The notes below the pieces were generated by a model, which was not told where the DNA came from, made no database searches, and worked only from the letters and a program-made list of their open reading frames with translations. 64,000 nt of DNA from Pomphorhynchus laevis. Lineage: Eukaryota; Acanthocephala; Palaeacanthocephala; Echinorhynchida; Pomphorhynchidae. Below are positions 1 to 12,899 of this stretch, one piece after another (the stretch's first letter is position 1; each line of letters starts with the position of its first letter). The position numbers and the translations under genes are program-made. Location: positions 124,001 to 188,000 of the forward strand of contig WNNJ02001497.1 in NCBI GenBank assembly GCA_012934845.2. Direction: 5' to 3'.

Positions 1-235
1 GATCCCATTTAAACAATTTATCTGCTTGACTTTTTCATTTTTGTTTGTGGACTTGTAAGAGTACAGCTTGTAACGCATTTGCCACATTAAATAAATTTGT
101 ATTATTATTTAGCAGCTCTACTGAGCTATCCTATTTAGCTGTGTTAATTGACTCTTTTTTATTTTGATTTTCTTTTTGTTTTTGAACTCTACCTGAATAG
201 CCTTTTGGCTTAGGCATGTATTTGAATAAAATAAA
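1..235 (+). repeat. 3' tails of LINE elements
   Basis: Positions about 46-110 contain the words CGCATTTGCCACATTAAATA and TGTGGACTTGTAAG. These closely match the 3' ends of the CR1-like copies at 33092-33150 and 42236-42288, so this is a 5'-truncated 3' end of the same family. A second tail-like piece follows at about 185-235, a short GC-richer hairpin (CCTTTTGGCTTAGG) leading into an A/T-rich AATAAA-rich end, which resembles the tail at 39190-39240. No coding sequence is left. The pieces lie directly upstream of SGTA, so they may form part of its promoter region. Confidence 0.6.
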
Positions 236-337
236 TAAAATATATTTTACAAATCGGTAACCACTTTATTTTGAAAAGAATTGAATTTAATTAAATATTG
301 GGAATTTTCGAAAACAAACTGATGTTACAGATAATTA

Positions 338-3300
338 ATGGCTACAACGAATAATGTGGATATTGAATTGGTTAAGGCAATATTAAGCTTTCTCGAAAAG
401 AAAAGCCGTGAATCGAGCATGACTGATGAGCAAGCTGAAAGTATTACTGGTAATTGCTAACATTTTTAGATAAATATCAAAATTCTATTATTATTTAAAA
501 TCCGTAACATTATTATCTGAAAACACTATTTCTCATGTCACGCTTTTGCTACAAATCTAAGAAACATTTAATCAAGTTCAAGGCATACATATTTTCACTA
601 TCAGAAAGTTGTGTTTCAGTAATGAACATAATTCGGACATTCTCAAAAGTGTTTATATTTCAAATTAATTCGATTACCTGTTTTATCATTTTACTACATC
701 GATAATTATATGACTTAAAAATTTAAATGCGCAATGAAAAATTAGACACGAAAGAAACTCCGGAATGCAAGCCGGTGTAGTAGGCGAATTCCAATTGTGT
801 ATTGAATGCCATTATATGTTTTAATGATTTATAAAATATTAAATCGTTTTATAATTGAAAATATGAATGCATCACAAATGATACCAATTACAAAATATAT
901 ATTCATCAAAATATATAAAATTTCTTAGCAAATACTTTCTGTAGCATTCGCTTACAAATGTGTAACTTTACATAAATATAAACCAAAGCGAATATTTATC
1001 TTAATTGCTACCTTTTAAAACGAATACTTGTTGGCATTTAAAGCGATATGGGATAATTATTGTTTTATATTTAAATTTATTTTCAAATTTTTGAAAGAAC
1101 TTGTTTTCCATGCTTTATATAAAATGCTGCATTTCGACTTAACTCGTTTCATGTAAATATTTAATAGTTTTGCCTTAAAAGTCTAACATTTTCATTTGGG
1201 GCTAATTATTATACGAACACATATAAAATTTAGGATTTACTAATCTATTTTTCTGATTCACCTTGTATCTATTTATATTATATCAAAAGTAATTAAATAT
1301 GAAAAATTATATTTTCAATCTAAATCCCAATCGAATAGCTGTTGTGGTATATTATTTTGAAGTAACGTTCGTAAAGTTTCCCAAATGTCAAAGTTGTTTT
1401 TTACGACTATCGTTACATTTTGTAATATTTTATCTTGTAATATTTGTATATTGTAAAATTTTATTGAAAAATTATTATCGCGCATTTAACTCTCAAAAAT
1501 TGTATTTTATTTTCTATCGTTTATTAGTTGCCTGTCAGTGTATCGAATCTGCGTTTAATTTGGACAATGCAGATGAAAATCGATCTTCTTTCGAAGCCGG
1601 AAATGCATTGACTGAAGCATTCAAAAAATTTTATGTAGAACAAAACAAGGTATTTAGTCTATATATTTGAATTTTGTATCTAAATTTATAGAACATATAT
1701 TTTACAATGAAATTATTATTTTAATTTCTGCTGAATTTATCTGTTTCTAATCATCAGAATCACTTGATGTGAATTTTTCGAGAAGATTGCTTTCAAAAAT
1801 TAGTTGAATGCTTTGTTTTATAAAAGAAATAATATTTAGCTTTTCAATAGACATAAAAACGTTTGTGAGATAATCACATACACTTAAACACACAAGATTA
1901 TAACATACAACACAATTGTGTATAATAAAGCACAATAATAATATAACGACCAGGCACGCTCACATTTAATTCCATCACGAGTCAACCCAGGATATAAGGG
2001 CTCTGATCACACGCCGAAGTCATCCCTGAATAAAATTCATCACTTTGTACTGCCCGTCTTTGTTCATTAATGCCTAAGGGAAAACCTTCAAATATGAGAA
2101 AGTGATGTTCGTGCAATGAACGGGCAGCAAAATGCATAGGTTGCCAATTAGCGAAAGAAAAGTGCAGATGTACAAATTGTACCTGAGTGTTCAAATAAAG
2201 CAGACCATCAATTAGAGCAAGACAGTCAACACATTGGACAATAACGTGCATCAACAAGGAACTTATGGACAAATCTGGATATCGGTCAGAACAGTGATTG
2301 AAAGTATTGATTAAGCATCGAAACCACCAGTTATGTAGATCATATGTCGTATTATGGCACGTTATATGAGGAATGCATAAAATGGCGTCCGAACTTTTTT
2401 GACTTCCTCGATGCACATCCAGTATCCAGTTCGTTGGGATTCTAACGGATCTGTACGAAGGCGGTGCTTGTTCCGCAGATAGTGAGAACCAATCATTGAG
2501 AATGGCGACAATATTTTGTCAGCTAATGAGACAAAAAGTTGAATGCAAGAAAGTGAGTGTCATTCGTAAAGTGCTGGAACGCAGACTGAACCTATAGAGA
2601 AACAATAACATTTTGAGTTTGTTTGAGGAGAGTAAAATACTACAAGATCGTATGAAAAATCGCATATCCGAGATTCGCGAGAATATAACAGAGAATAAAT
2701 GGCATAGAGTGTTTGCGAGATTAATTCGAAATGGAAAAATAAAATGGAAGATGAAATTACTAGAAACGGATACTTCTCAATCAGGTTTACATAGACTATG
2801 CGACCTTATTGCTGATGACAGTGTGAGGCAAGTACTCTAGCACTTACATCCAGACGCAGAGGCTGTAGAAGCGGAATACATTCTTAAATCAAAATTACCT
2901 GAATGTAAAGATCATCATCACACTATCTTCTTTTCAATAAACAAAGATGCCATTAGGAGTGCCGCAAAGATAACTCGTGGTAGCTAGAGACCGTCCGGTA
3001 TGAATGCGGATGATTGATACGACGTGTTGCATAATTATAATTTTTAATATCTCCGTCTTTCTAACGCTTTGGCAGATATTGCGATCCGTATTGCAACTGA
3101 CCACGTCAGTGAGATAAATATGCAATTGTTATCTACGAGCAGACTGATTTCCTTAAACAAGAATCCAGGGGTTCGGCCAATTGGAATAGGAGAAGTGAGT
3201 AGAAGAATAATATCGAAATCGATAGTGATCAGGGTGTCTGACGACCTTCATAATGTCGTAGGGAACAAACAGCTTTGTGCTATAAAACGGTGTGGTGCAG

Positions 3301-6300
3301 AAACGGTGATACACTTAATCCAACCGACATTCTCGACGAACTAGCTAAATTGTGTTCTACAAATAGATGCGTATAATGCCTTCACCGCGATCAATAAGCA
3401 TTTATCGTTAACCAACATTGAATTTACATATCCGTCCATACATAACGCCCTGATAAATTACTACCAGCGACCCCCATTTTATATGTTCAAGACAAATTCG
3501 TTATATCGAATGAAAGGCGGCTGTACTCAGGGAGATGACCGCTTTTGTTGTTGCGTCAATTTTTGATACAGGATCTACAGAGATGTGCCAGCAATGTGGC
3601 ACATCACTGGTACGCTGATGACGCTTCGTGTATCGGTTCACTTGCGGAGATATATCACTTATATGGAAGATGTTATTGACGGTCGGTCTGAAATATGGAT
3701 TTTATTTAAATGTCCTGAAATTCAATTTACTCGTACACACAAATAACCTGAACGAGGTCATACAATTATTCACGGATACGGGTTTGAACATCACGCCTCA
3801 GGGAATTGTCGTTCTTGGGTCCCCTTTTGGAACAGCCGAATACATTGAGAATTTTGCGAAATCAAGGATCAAACGTTGGGCTAGGATGGTGGAAAACATA
3901 AGCGAACTCGCAGAAGTTGATGCTCAAATAGCCTATTACGTTTTTGTTCACGCGCTTCAACATCAATGGAGGTACTTAATGCACACATGCCCTACAGAGG
4001 GATCATGGTTCGCACCCCTTGAGAAATTAATTACAAAATCTCTTCTACCTAATTTACTTGGCCAAAACAACGTTGAAAAATAAGTAATGGAGATATGTAT
4101 GCTGCCCACGAAACATGAAGGAATAGTTATATCAAATCCAATTGAAGAAGCTGAGATGGAGTATCAGCATTCGATACGGGTATGTACGCTTCTAATTATG
4201 GGAATCTCGAGAACGTGTTTTGACAATGCTCGGAAATTTGCCGTTGCTGAGATAAAACAGGAAAGAAATTTCGCATATTGCTTAAAAGATAAGAGGATAC
4301 TGGCAAGTTTAAACGCCGAGAATAAGCAAGTTGTATAATATGATTCAGAACGTCGGACGTCATCATGGTGTAACAGTTAACTGACATACGAAAAACACAC
4401 AACTGACCACCAAGAATTCCAAGACACTATGTGTGCTAGATACAATCTTCCACTAAGAAATGCAGCACATGTGCGTGCGGATCACAATCTACAGTTAATC
4501 AAGCTATGTTATGTCGAAACGGAGGTGTCAAAATTATTAGGCACAGCATTGTTTGATATATTTTAGCCAATGAACTCGCTAAAGTATGTTGTGATGTTTC
4601 TACAGAACCATTATTACAACCTTGACCCAAAAACCACGTATTTGAAAGATCAACGACATGTACTGACATTTAGGCAGATATTGTTTTCCGGGATTTATTA
4701 GGAGGGAAAATGGTGCGGTCCTTTTTGGACATTTGTATATACCACTCGCTGATACCTTCATATTCCAACAGAACATCCCGAGAATGCAATGTCTACCACG
4801 AACAACGAAAAATTGCAAAATACGCTGAACATATTAACGCAATCGAATAACACTGCTAGTGATTGTATAAGACCATTGCGAATCTAATTTAATTTAAATT
4901 AAATCAGATATTTAACTAATTATAACTAACTATATTTACAATTTAAATTCCTATATTATTTTAATGCCCATATTATTTTTTATGTTTTTATAAGAAAGTT
5001 TTAATCTTAAACTTTTATATTTTTTCATTCAATATTATATATAATATTAATTGACTTTTAAATTGAAAATTGAAGTTAAACAATATTTTTAAATAATTAT
5101 AAGAAATAAATTAAAACTTTTAAATTGGCCCTATTTAAAAAATACTAAAATATTTTTTAGCTATCTAATCTTATAAAAACCGCATTGTTTAATTCACCTA
5201 TTAACTAATGAAAATTTGTATTTTCATTAGAAATAATTTGAGAACTTTTAATCATTTATTATAACGTTCTATTAAATTAAAGATTAATAAGAATTTAACT
5301 GTCTCATTTTATAAAATAAATAATTTAAAAATTTTCTTTAATAATAATTTCTTTAAAAACTTTGAATTTATTAATAAGTCAGTGTTCGCGATTTGATTAT
5401 ACTTGTTCTGTTAATGTTAAGATGGTTAAACCTATTGATGCAGAAAAAGCAGTTCAACTTAAAAACGAAGGTTTGTAACATAATATTTATTTGCCATTTG
5501 TACTCATTATTTAAGGTTTCGATATTTGTTTTTTTGATTGAATAATTTTTAGCAATCATGTTTTTTTGCTCTTTGGTTATTAACATTGAATACTTGATGT
5601 GTAGTATCAGCAATACACGTTGCAGCTAATAAATAATTAAATGCTAATTAATAATTGAGTATAATCATCAATGTTATGGCCTTTTAGCTTTTCGATCAAC
5701 GACTTCGAAATTAGTGCTATCAATACATACTATCAATTTGTTGTCTATTGCAATTAGTGCTGATTTATACACATGTTTTGATAAATTCTTTTTGTGGAAA
5801 TTTAAAAATGCAATAATAATATTAAAATGAAAATATTTCTTCATTGACTGTATTCTATATTGCTAAGTTAGAAAGACAATCCTTTATTAAACACTTTATA
5901 TATTTCAGTAAATATCTGATAATCAAAAAAATGTTAATTTCCTTTTTTTAGAAATTGAATCAAATTTTAATTATTGTTTTTATAATTCTTTTAGAAGTGT
6001 CTAAAAGAATTATAAAAAATATAATTTTTATATTCTTTTAAAAGTGTCTATTTTTCCGACATCTTTAGTTTTTGGTATATATAGTTTTTTCAGTTTTTGA
6101 AAATTCAAATAACCAAGCAATAAAATAAAATTTAATTAAAATTTTTATCAAATTAATTATGAAAACTAGTAAATTATTAATCTTTAATTTTATTGTATTC
6201 CGTATAATTGCTTTCATTTTTTCACTTTGTTGAATTTTTCATAGTTACAATTTATATTTAAATAACGTTTGATTTTGCAGTTTTAATAGTTTTACAATTT

Positions 6301-9300
6301 AGATTTGTGTAATTTAGTCGTTTGCCCTTCACAAAGTTAGATTATTATATTCAGAAAATTATATTAAATTATATTATGATAATGTTAATTTGTGAAGATA
6401 CGATAATGTTAATTCAATGTGATTAATAAAAATTATTTTAAATTATATTCAAACAGTATCTTCACGATAATGTTAATTCGTGAAAATTCAATGATAACAA
6501 TGGGATTAGTTAAATTTTGTTATTATTTATGTATTCACTTTTTGTTGTATTGGCAATCCTTTAGGAAATGAGCTCATGCGTCTGTTCAAATACCAAGATG
6601 CTGTAGATAGATATACAGAGGCTATTCGTTTAGATGGAACAAACCCTGTATATTATTGCAATCGGTATATTTAAAATGCTATGAATCTTGTAGCTATGTA
6701 TTCTCTGCGTTTCTAGAGCAGCTGCTTACCTGAGTATGAGTAAACCAGATAATTGCGTTAAAGACTGTGAAGAAGCTTTACGTATTGATCCTAATTATGG
6801 AAAGGCGTATGGACGCATGGGGTAGATTACAAATTTTTTTATTACAAAAATAAACATGCCGTATAATTAAAATTGTTAAATGTCTATTTATATTTATATC
6901 ACAAAGTGTATAGTTTGAATGTATTCTGCACGTTCAGTTCTGTTTTTATTTATTCAATAGCAAGTGCTTCCTTTATTAAACGTTTGCAATAATTACCTTC
7001 AATTCAGATAATTTGTTATATTTATAAAAAGAAACTTTTCTACTCGTTTGAACGATATAGCATACAAATATGGCCTTATATCAAACATTAAATGATATTA
7101 ATACATATAATCTCATATATAATATAATACTTATGAATATTATATTATAATATATAATTATATCATATAAATACACAATATGAATTCATGATATATGTTC
7201 CTTCAATATAATATTTTGTTAAATATAAATTTTATGTTTTATTTATATCTTTAAATTAATTTAATTAATTAATTTTTTAGATTAGATGCCATTACAATTT
7301 CTAATGCAAAAATGTAATACGAAAATAAAGCACAAACAAATCAAATATATAAACATACACAGCATATAAACATAAACAGCATATATAAAAGTTTGCTCAC
7401 CACAAACAGCACAAACAGATGTCTTAGTTGTTTAAGTTTTTAGGTTTTCAAAAATCGGATAACTGCTGTTTAAGCAAATTATATTCAACGGACAAGCGGA
7501 ATTTTTTTATTGATTGAAAATATAGACTTTAAAATTATGCAAATTATGATGAAACTCTTAAACGATAACATTTGGATGTAAATTCTTGTTTTTATGAATA
7601 AAATTTTAATTTTGCCTGTTTCAAATTAATCATTAATTAGTGACTAGAAAATTTGCTATTCATTAATTCCTGTGTTGTAAATCTGTCATTATCGTCATTT
7701 CACTACAAATGATCAAAAACAAAGTCCTATAAATAATTCTTTATATTTATGAAGTGCTTGAATTAAACAAATTAAGTTCCTTATAAACCTGTATTGCATT
7801 TATTCTCAAATGAGAGTATATTTTATTTAAATGAGTACTGTCTTTAAAAGCTGTTAATATTCAAATATTTATCAATTTAATACATTTTAAACAATTTATA
7901 ATTTAATCGCATATTATTTATTCGCTCTAATTTTCGAATAATATCTTGAAACTAAATCCACTCTAATCAACAGTCACAAATCCTTATGATCATATATCGA
8001 TTTCAAATATCGATTTCGAAATGTTGACATTAATTTTCACAATGCTTTACATTCAATTAATAATTAATTAATTTAATATAAATTCAAAGCACACCTGCGG
8101 TTAATGATAAAACACAAAGCCAAAAGCTTATTATTCAACTAATTACATTCAATTTAGAGCTGCATATTTGCTTACAAAGGATAAAGCTTTGGCGATCAAT
8201 AGCTTACAAATGGCTTTACAATACGACCCTAACAACGAAAATGCACGAGAAAACATGAAGCGTGCACAATCTCTTCCAGATACAAACGAGGTATTTAGAA
8301 GATTTAATCTGGAGTTTAATGACCCAATAGAGAAGGGGGTCATTACAAAGAGGTGTTAACTGAATGTTAACTTAATGTGCTTGCATTTTTAAAATATACG
8401 TTCATATTTTGTTTTTGTAGAATCCGTCATCATCTGACGGACGATCTCAATTGGGAGGTGCTTCATCTGCTAATCCAACAGGAGCAAATTTTGACTTTAA
8501 TAGCATTCTGCAAAATCCACAACTGCTCAATTTGGTGAATAATATTAAATTGGTTTTATAATTTGAGACTTTTCTCACAGGCTTCGCAAATGATGTCAAA
8601 TCCACAAGTTCAAGACATGTAAGACTCTATATTCTTCTAAATGACCTCAACTAGTTTATCTTCATTATTACACGAATTCATGTGTAATAAAATCGTGTAA
8701 ATTACAAACTCTAATTTTAGGCTCTATATTTTATAGCCTCGTAATTTCCATATTTTATGGCTTTGAAACCGCAATAAATTGTTTTGTTTGTTTTCTATCG
8801 AGTTTTTTGCATTACAACATCTCATAATAGATATTTAGATATCTATTATGGCTATATATTTTGATCGTATTATAATAGATTATAGTTTAATACTATTTTA
8901 ATCTTTGTTCTGGTTGTGGCACAATATTATCCTCACAGGTATTGTTCCTATTCTTATCTAATCATATAATAGATTATATTATATGTTATATTTTTTTGTA
9001 TTATATTATATTAAAAAAAATATTATGTATTATTTATATTATATAAAATGATAGTATAATATTATATCTTATTATATTAAAAATATTATATTAAATTATA
9101 GAATATATTATATTATGTTATAGTATATATTATATTTATAATACATAAATTCGTACTAAAATGAATATTACCTCTTCACAAACGCGAAAACACATTCGTT
9201 CGCGTCCGTCTATGGACACTCAGAGACTTTTATTTAAAATATATAGGAAATCATGTGGATTGCTATTCTATACTTTTATGTTACAAACATCGCCATCAAT

Positions 9301-12300
9301 GATTGATGAATATACACTACCACTAAAAGAAAGTTTCAATTTGCATCTTAGAGATTTGACGCACTCTGCAATTATCCGCATGGACACCATATTTTGTTTT
9401 ACGCTTTTTGTAATTTCGCATACCACGAGAGTTAAAAATACAGTAAATCATTTCACTTATATAAAATAATAGTATTTAATAAAATTTATAATTTCATTTT
9501 ATAAGATGAAATCATAAAAATGTTTTTTTAAGTATAATACTTTCTCCTATTATTTCTCCTCATTAAAATTATACCTTCTACTTAGTAAAATTATAACCAT
9601 ATAGATTTGATATATTATTATTTTTAAAATGATTTGTATTTATTTATATTTTTTAGCAGCTATATTTATTTTTCATATTACTGGCGAGTACACTTTGAGA
9701 AAATAAGAACAAAAACTATAATATAATAAGGCATTACAAAAGCATTTATGAAAAAAAAACATTTAAAAATTTCTGGCTGTTTAGGAATAATATTAAATCA
9801 AAATAAGTAATGCCAAGATAAGGGTCAGCTTTATAATCGCAATGTAATATTAATTATTTTTTCATTGTATTAATGAAAAAATATGTAATATATAAAATAT
9901 ATTAATAAATATTAATAAATATATTTATAAATCAAATATTTTTGATATATAAAATATATAATATTAATTTCATTAATATTATATATTGAATATCGTATGC
10001 TGAATATTTTATTGCATATTGAAATTAGCGTTTTGTTGCAAATGTAACATATTGTATATCGATTATAATGAATTATTGATATTTTTTGATAAATCGCAAT
10101 ATTAGATATTTCTAACATTCCTGATCGGTAGCTAACAAAATGTGCAATGATGTATTATGGTATTTATTTGTGATTTAAGATATAATATTGATTTTAAATA
10201 AAATTGATTTAAGATATACGATATAATATAATTTGACTTAAATGAATTGTACCGCCATAATAGAATCGGGTGAATAATTATTAACTGAGTAAATAATTGT
10301 TATCTTGTATTTATCTTTTATTTTGAATTTGATAGGATTGGTGGAGTTTTGGGTGATTTTGGATCTGGACAAGCTGCTGCGAGCCCTGATGGTTCAGGTC
10401 AATCATCGATGAATCCCAATCTTCAAGAACTACTTCGAGCGTAATTTCAAATGTCGTTTTAAACTTTGTTTATCATGTAACATTTATGTAGTGGGCAACA
10501 AATGGCCGCAACTATATCTTCCTCTAATCCCGAGCTTATTGATAGTATACGAAGAAGTGTTCAACGAAACGAAGGTACGCATAATGTTTTAAATGTGCTA
10601 GCGAAAGAATAACAAATACAATTCTCTTCTCTATATATTAATTATATTGAAATAATAAATTTAAAAAGTTAATTACAGCCAAAATAATGACTAAGTGCAG
10701 TCTATTTCAATATTGTAGCTAGAATATTGATGGTTTGTTTAAGGAAAACTCAAATGTTTAATTAATATCTGAACGTTTTCAATTCGTTGAAAACTATAAA
10801 CACTTTTGACTATTTTTTACTTAATCAGTTCAGTAGTTTGAGTATCCAAGGTGTGAACGGTCAAATGTTCATATTAGGAATATTTAAATATTCTAAAATG
10901 GTCGTATTCCATTAACAGCGGCGGCTTCATTTCTTCAATTTGGGTGCACTGGGTATAACTAGTCTCAAAAGTGATTGGTATCGAGTCGGAAGATAATCAT
11001 GACACACATCTCTCTTTCTGTAAGCTTGTCGTCGTAAACTTTTTGCCCGTTGAGCAAATATTACTCAATTGTAATCTAGTAAGTTTTCTATTTTCTTGAA
11101 CTGCTATGGGATGGTAACTAATAAGATCAGATAGCAGTGTCTACATGTTTTATACTATTAAGATAAGTATAAATTATACATAATTATATGAGATTTTATG
11201 TTTTTAAAACGATAAAATTTACAATTAAAACTTAAAATAAAAATCAATTTTTATGAATTGACTAATAAATAATGTACGATGTATAAGAATAAATATTAAA
11301 GGTAATCAGATGGAACTGCTATGTTATCAGGTTTCGGCCCCTAACTCCTCTACTTTAACATATTCATCAACCCAACAGCATCGGGGCCAAAAAAATATAA
11401 ATAATATATATAAATAAATAAAAATATATAAATATATAAATATATAAATAATAAATGTTGAAATAATAAAATACTTATATCAAGTTAAAATTTAAAATAA
11501 AAGTCAATTTTTATTAATTGATTAATAAATAACAGACGTTGTATCATAACAGATAACTGAGTCTACGTATTTTGTACTATATGTAAATAAAAATAAAGAT
11601 AAATAAAAATCAATTATATACGATTTTATATAATTTATATTTATAAAGTTAAAATAAAAAATTAAAATTTTTAATAAAAATCAATTATTATGAATTGACT
11701 AATAAGTAACAGACGATGCATTCTATTAAGGAGTAGTGCTATGTTATCAGGTTACCTATGTTACCAGGTTTCATCCCTTATTCATCGACCCTACATAGCA
11801 GCGGGACAAATGCTTGCTAATGACGTATTATATGCTAATTATAAATAACAAATATAAGATTTAATACAATTTATATAACGATAAAATCTATTATTAAAAT
11901 TTAAAATAAAAATCAATTTTTATGAATTGACTAATAAATAATGTACGATGTATAAGAATAAATATTAAAGGTAATCAGGAGTAACTGCTATGTCATCAGG
12001 TTTCGTCCACTATTCCTCGACCAAACATAGCGGTGGGAAATATACGTGCTAATGACGTATTTCCTTTGATGAAATTTGCGAATCTAGTATCTTATTATAG
12101 GCCAAGTGGATTATTAATCCACCTAATCAGAACGACCAACAGCAATAACTTAAATTGTTCAATAATTTGATCCCATTAATTTTCTTAAACAAAGGGTTGT
12201 AAATGATCTATGTTTATATTTAGATACAATGAAATCTAACATATTTGTTGACCGTACAAATATGCAATTAAGCGAGATTGTTTCGCGAGAATTGATTGAC

Positions 12301-12765
12301 AAGTAGCATACAAAAATACGGAATCATGTATAATTGATAATTGTTTAAAAATTTATGAAGGATGGCATCTATAAAATTGTAAAGCGGTGCAAAAAATGCT
12401 CCGTTAGTGAGAATTAGCTATCTCAATTATGCTATACTTATTTGAAACACTACGAAGTTAGTGGTGTTAACTCACTAAGTGGTGTTTATTTTGGAGTTAA
12501 CTCTAAAGTTAGTCATTTACATTAAATGCTTTTTTCTATCAAATGCTTTATTGGAAAACAATTTTCTTGACCAAAGTAAAATTATTTATAGCAAATATTT
12601 TATTATAATGCAAGATTTTCATTTGGTCAGAATAAATCCGCAGAAATTAAATTTAGCCAATTATTTGTTATCATGATAGCTCAATCTTATTGTTTTATTA
12701 TAGGACCAAGATCAAACGGGCCATCGTCTCAAAACCCACCTAGTCAGAACGATCAACAGCAATGA
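338..12765 (+). CDS. SGTA: SGTA-like small glutamine-rich TPR co-chaperone, 11 exons
   Basis: Cytosolic co-chaperone that binds Hsp70/Hsp90 through TPRs and hands hydrophobic tail-anchored or mislocalised proteins to the BAG6/GET pathway. Coding exons: 338-449, 1528-1649, 5422-5470, 6565-6664, 6717-6821, 8158-8290, 8421-8534, 8581-8618, 10336-10440, 10492-10574, 12704-12765. All introns are GT..AG, phases match, and the exons sum to 1023 nt (340 codons plus stop; human SGTA has 313 residues). Residues 1-70 are the N-terminal homodimerisation/GET-binding helix region (VACQCIESAFNL matches human VAIQCLETAFGV). Three TPRs lie at about 88-121, 122-155 and 156-189 (NRAAAY, KAYGRMG). Residues 208-340 hold the NP-rich region (NPQLLNLASQMMSNPQVQ, GQQMAA, SSNPELIDSIR) and the tail ends NDQQQ. 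Introns are either 46-130 bp or above 1 kb, the long ones holding transposon debris. The start at 338 follows a TTACAG acceptor-like site at 325-330. Assignment is firm; splice sites were read by eye. Confidence 0.93.
450..1527 (+). other. SGTA intron 1, no feature recognised
   Basis: GT at 450 and AG at 1526-1527. The stretch is AT-rich intronic DNA without a motif I can identify. A reading frame that runs through its 3' end and exon 2 is only intron read-through into the true exon at 1528. Confidence 0.6.
2440..4850 (+). mobile_element. Decayed retroelement (non-LTR-type RT) in SGTA intron 2
   Basis: Broken reverse-transcriptase gene in sense orientation inside SGTA intron 2. Recognisable pieces in order: a helical linker (about 2575-2840, LFEESKILQDRM), the RPSGMNADD word near 2990, the fingers/palm block NPGVRPIGIGEVSRRII (about 3150-3210), QLCAIKRCGAETVIHLI (3270-3325), a LQIDAYNAF catalytic-type block (about 3355), KGGCTQGD (about 3513), a thumb-like region (3700-4080) and a C-terminal block FQDTMCARYNLPLRNA (4419-4466). 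This order matches an RT protein family I remember from cnidarians and other invertebrates, whose clade name I cannot give with certainty. Stops and frameshifts are numerous, so the copy is old. The adjoining 1955-2440 stretch may belong to it or to another insertion. Confidence 0.6.
5471..6564 (+). other. SGTA intron 3 with small hairpin
   Basis: AT-rich intronic DNA. A short perfect hairpin lies at about 5972-6018 (TATAATTCTTTTAGA and its complement around GTGTC). A word, GATAATGTTAATTC, recurs at about 6376-6480. No coding sequence recognised. Confidence 0.5.
8619..10335 (+). other. SGTA intron 8, very AT-rich
   Basis: Long intron made mostly of ATATT/TATAA runs. A somewhat more balanced stretch at 9161-9469 keeps a 102-codon open frame with no recognisable domain. 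It is probably a leftover insertion, not a gene. A small palindrome, ATAGATATTTAGATATCTAT, lies at about 8828-8849. Confidence 0.5.
11290..12095 (+). repeat. Three copies of a dispersed hairpin repeat in SGTA intron 10
   Basis: Three tandemly arranged copies carry the core GCTATGTTATCAGGTTTC ... AACATAGCAGCGGGGCC at about 11318-11390, 11740-11810 and 11977-12045. GCTATGTT and AACATAGC can pair, and the CCCC/GGGG words extend the stem. Between them lies the AT-rich body with CAGATAACTGAGTCTACG (about 11549). The same hairpin occurs at 14800-14860, 22695-22765 and 53278-53345, next to PLE-type RT fragments, so it is probably a terminal or non-autonomous part of that element. Confidence 0.7.
12101..12148 (+). 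pseudogene. Decayed duplicate of SGTA terminal exon
   Basis: After an acceptor-like CTTATTATAG (12091-12100) the sequence GCCAAGTGG ... CCACCTAATCAGAACGACC AACAGCAATAA repeats the true last exon (12704-12765, ... CCACCTAGTCAGAACGATC AACAGCAATGA) with an internal gap. In the true reading frame the last residues would again be NQNDQQQ. If spliced from exon 10, however, the shifted start gives only GQVDY and a stop. It is either a dead duplicate or a rarely used alternative terminal exon. A copy of the dispersed hairpin repeat ends right at its acceptor. Confidence 0.75.
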
Positions 12766-12779
12766 ATTGAACGTTTCTA

Positions 12780-12785
12780 AATAAA
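12780..12785 (+). terminator. SGTA poly(A) signal
   Basis: Canonical AATAAA, 15 bp after the SGTA stop codon and upstream of a T/G-rich stretch (TTTTTGTTTG). A 3' UTR this short fits the close spacing to the next gene. Confidence 0.6.
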
Positions 12786-12860
12786 AACGTTTTTGTTTGA
12801 ACTTCGTATTTTATCTTTATGATTTCAATATATATATATTGTCTTCGCATTTATTTCATT

Positions 12861-12870
12861 TATTTTCTAG
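12861..12870 (+). promoter_or_regulatory. Splice-acceptor-like site upstream of ARL6IP1-like ATG
   Basis: TATTTTCTAG follows the T-rich run TTTATTTCATT and stands 29 bp before the ATG at 12900. With SGTA's poly(A) signal only 75 bp upstream there is almost no room for a promoter plus 5' UTR intron. A trans-splice acceptor within a two-gene operon is a reasonable reading but is inferred, not shown. Confidence 0.35.
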
Positions 12871-12899
12871 AGTTTGCGCTATATATCTACGGGATTGAA

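Noticed and set aside
415-445. CTGATGAGCAAGCTGAAAG in SGTA exon 1 resembling hammerhead boxes
   Set aside because: It is coding sequence for TDEQAES with no supporting stems; a chance match.
1299-1670. 123-codon open frame over SGTA exon 2
   Set aside because: It runs from the intron through exon 2. Only 1528-1649 matches SGTA and both splice sites are good.
1982-2416. 144-codon minus-strand frame beside the retroelement in intron 2
   Set aside because: I could not recognise a family. It is probably part of an inserted element read on the wrong strand, so it is not called as a gene.
9161-9469. 102-codon open frame in SGTA intron 8
   Set aside because: No domain, no codon bias I can argue for, and it lies inside a spliced intron. 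Kept only as a note.
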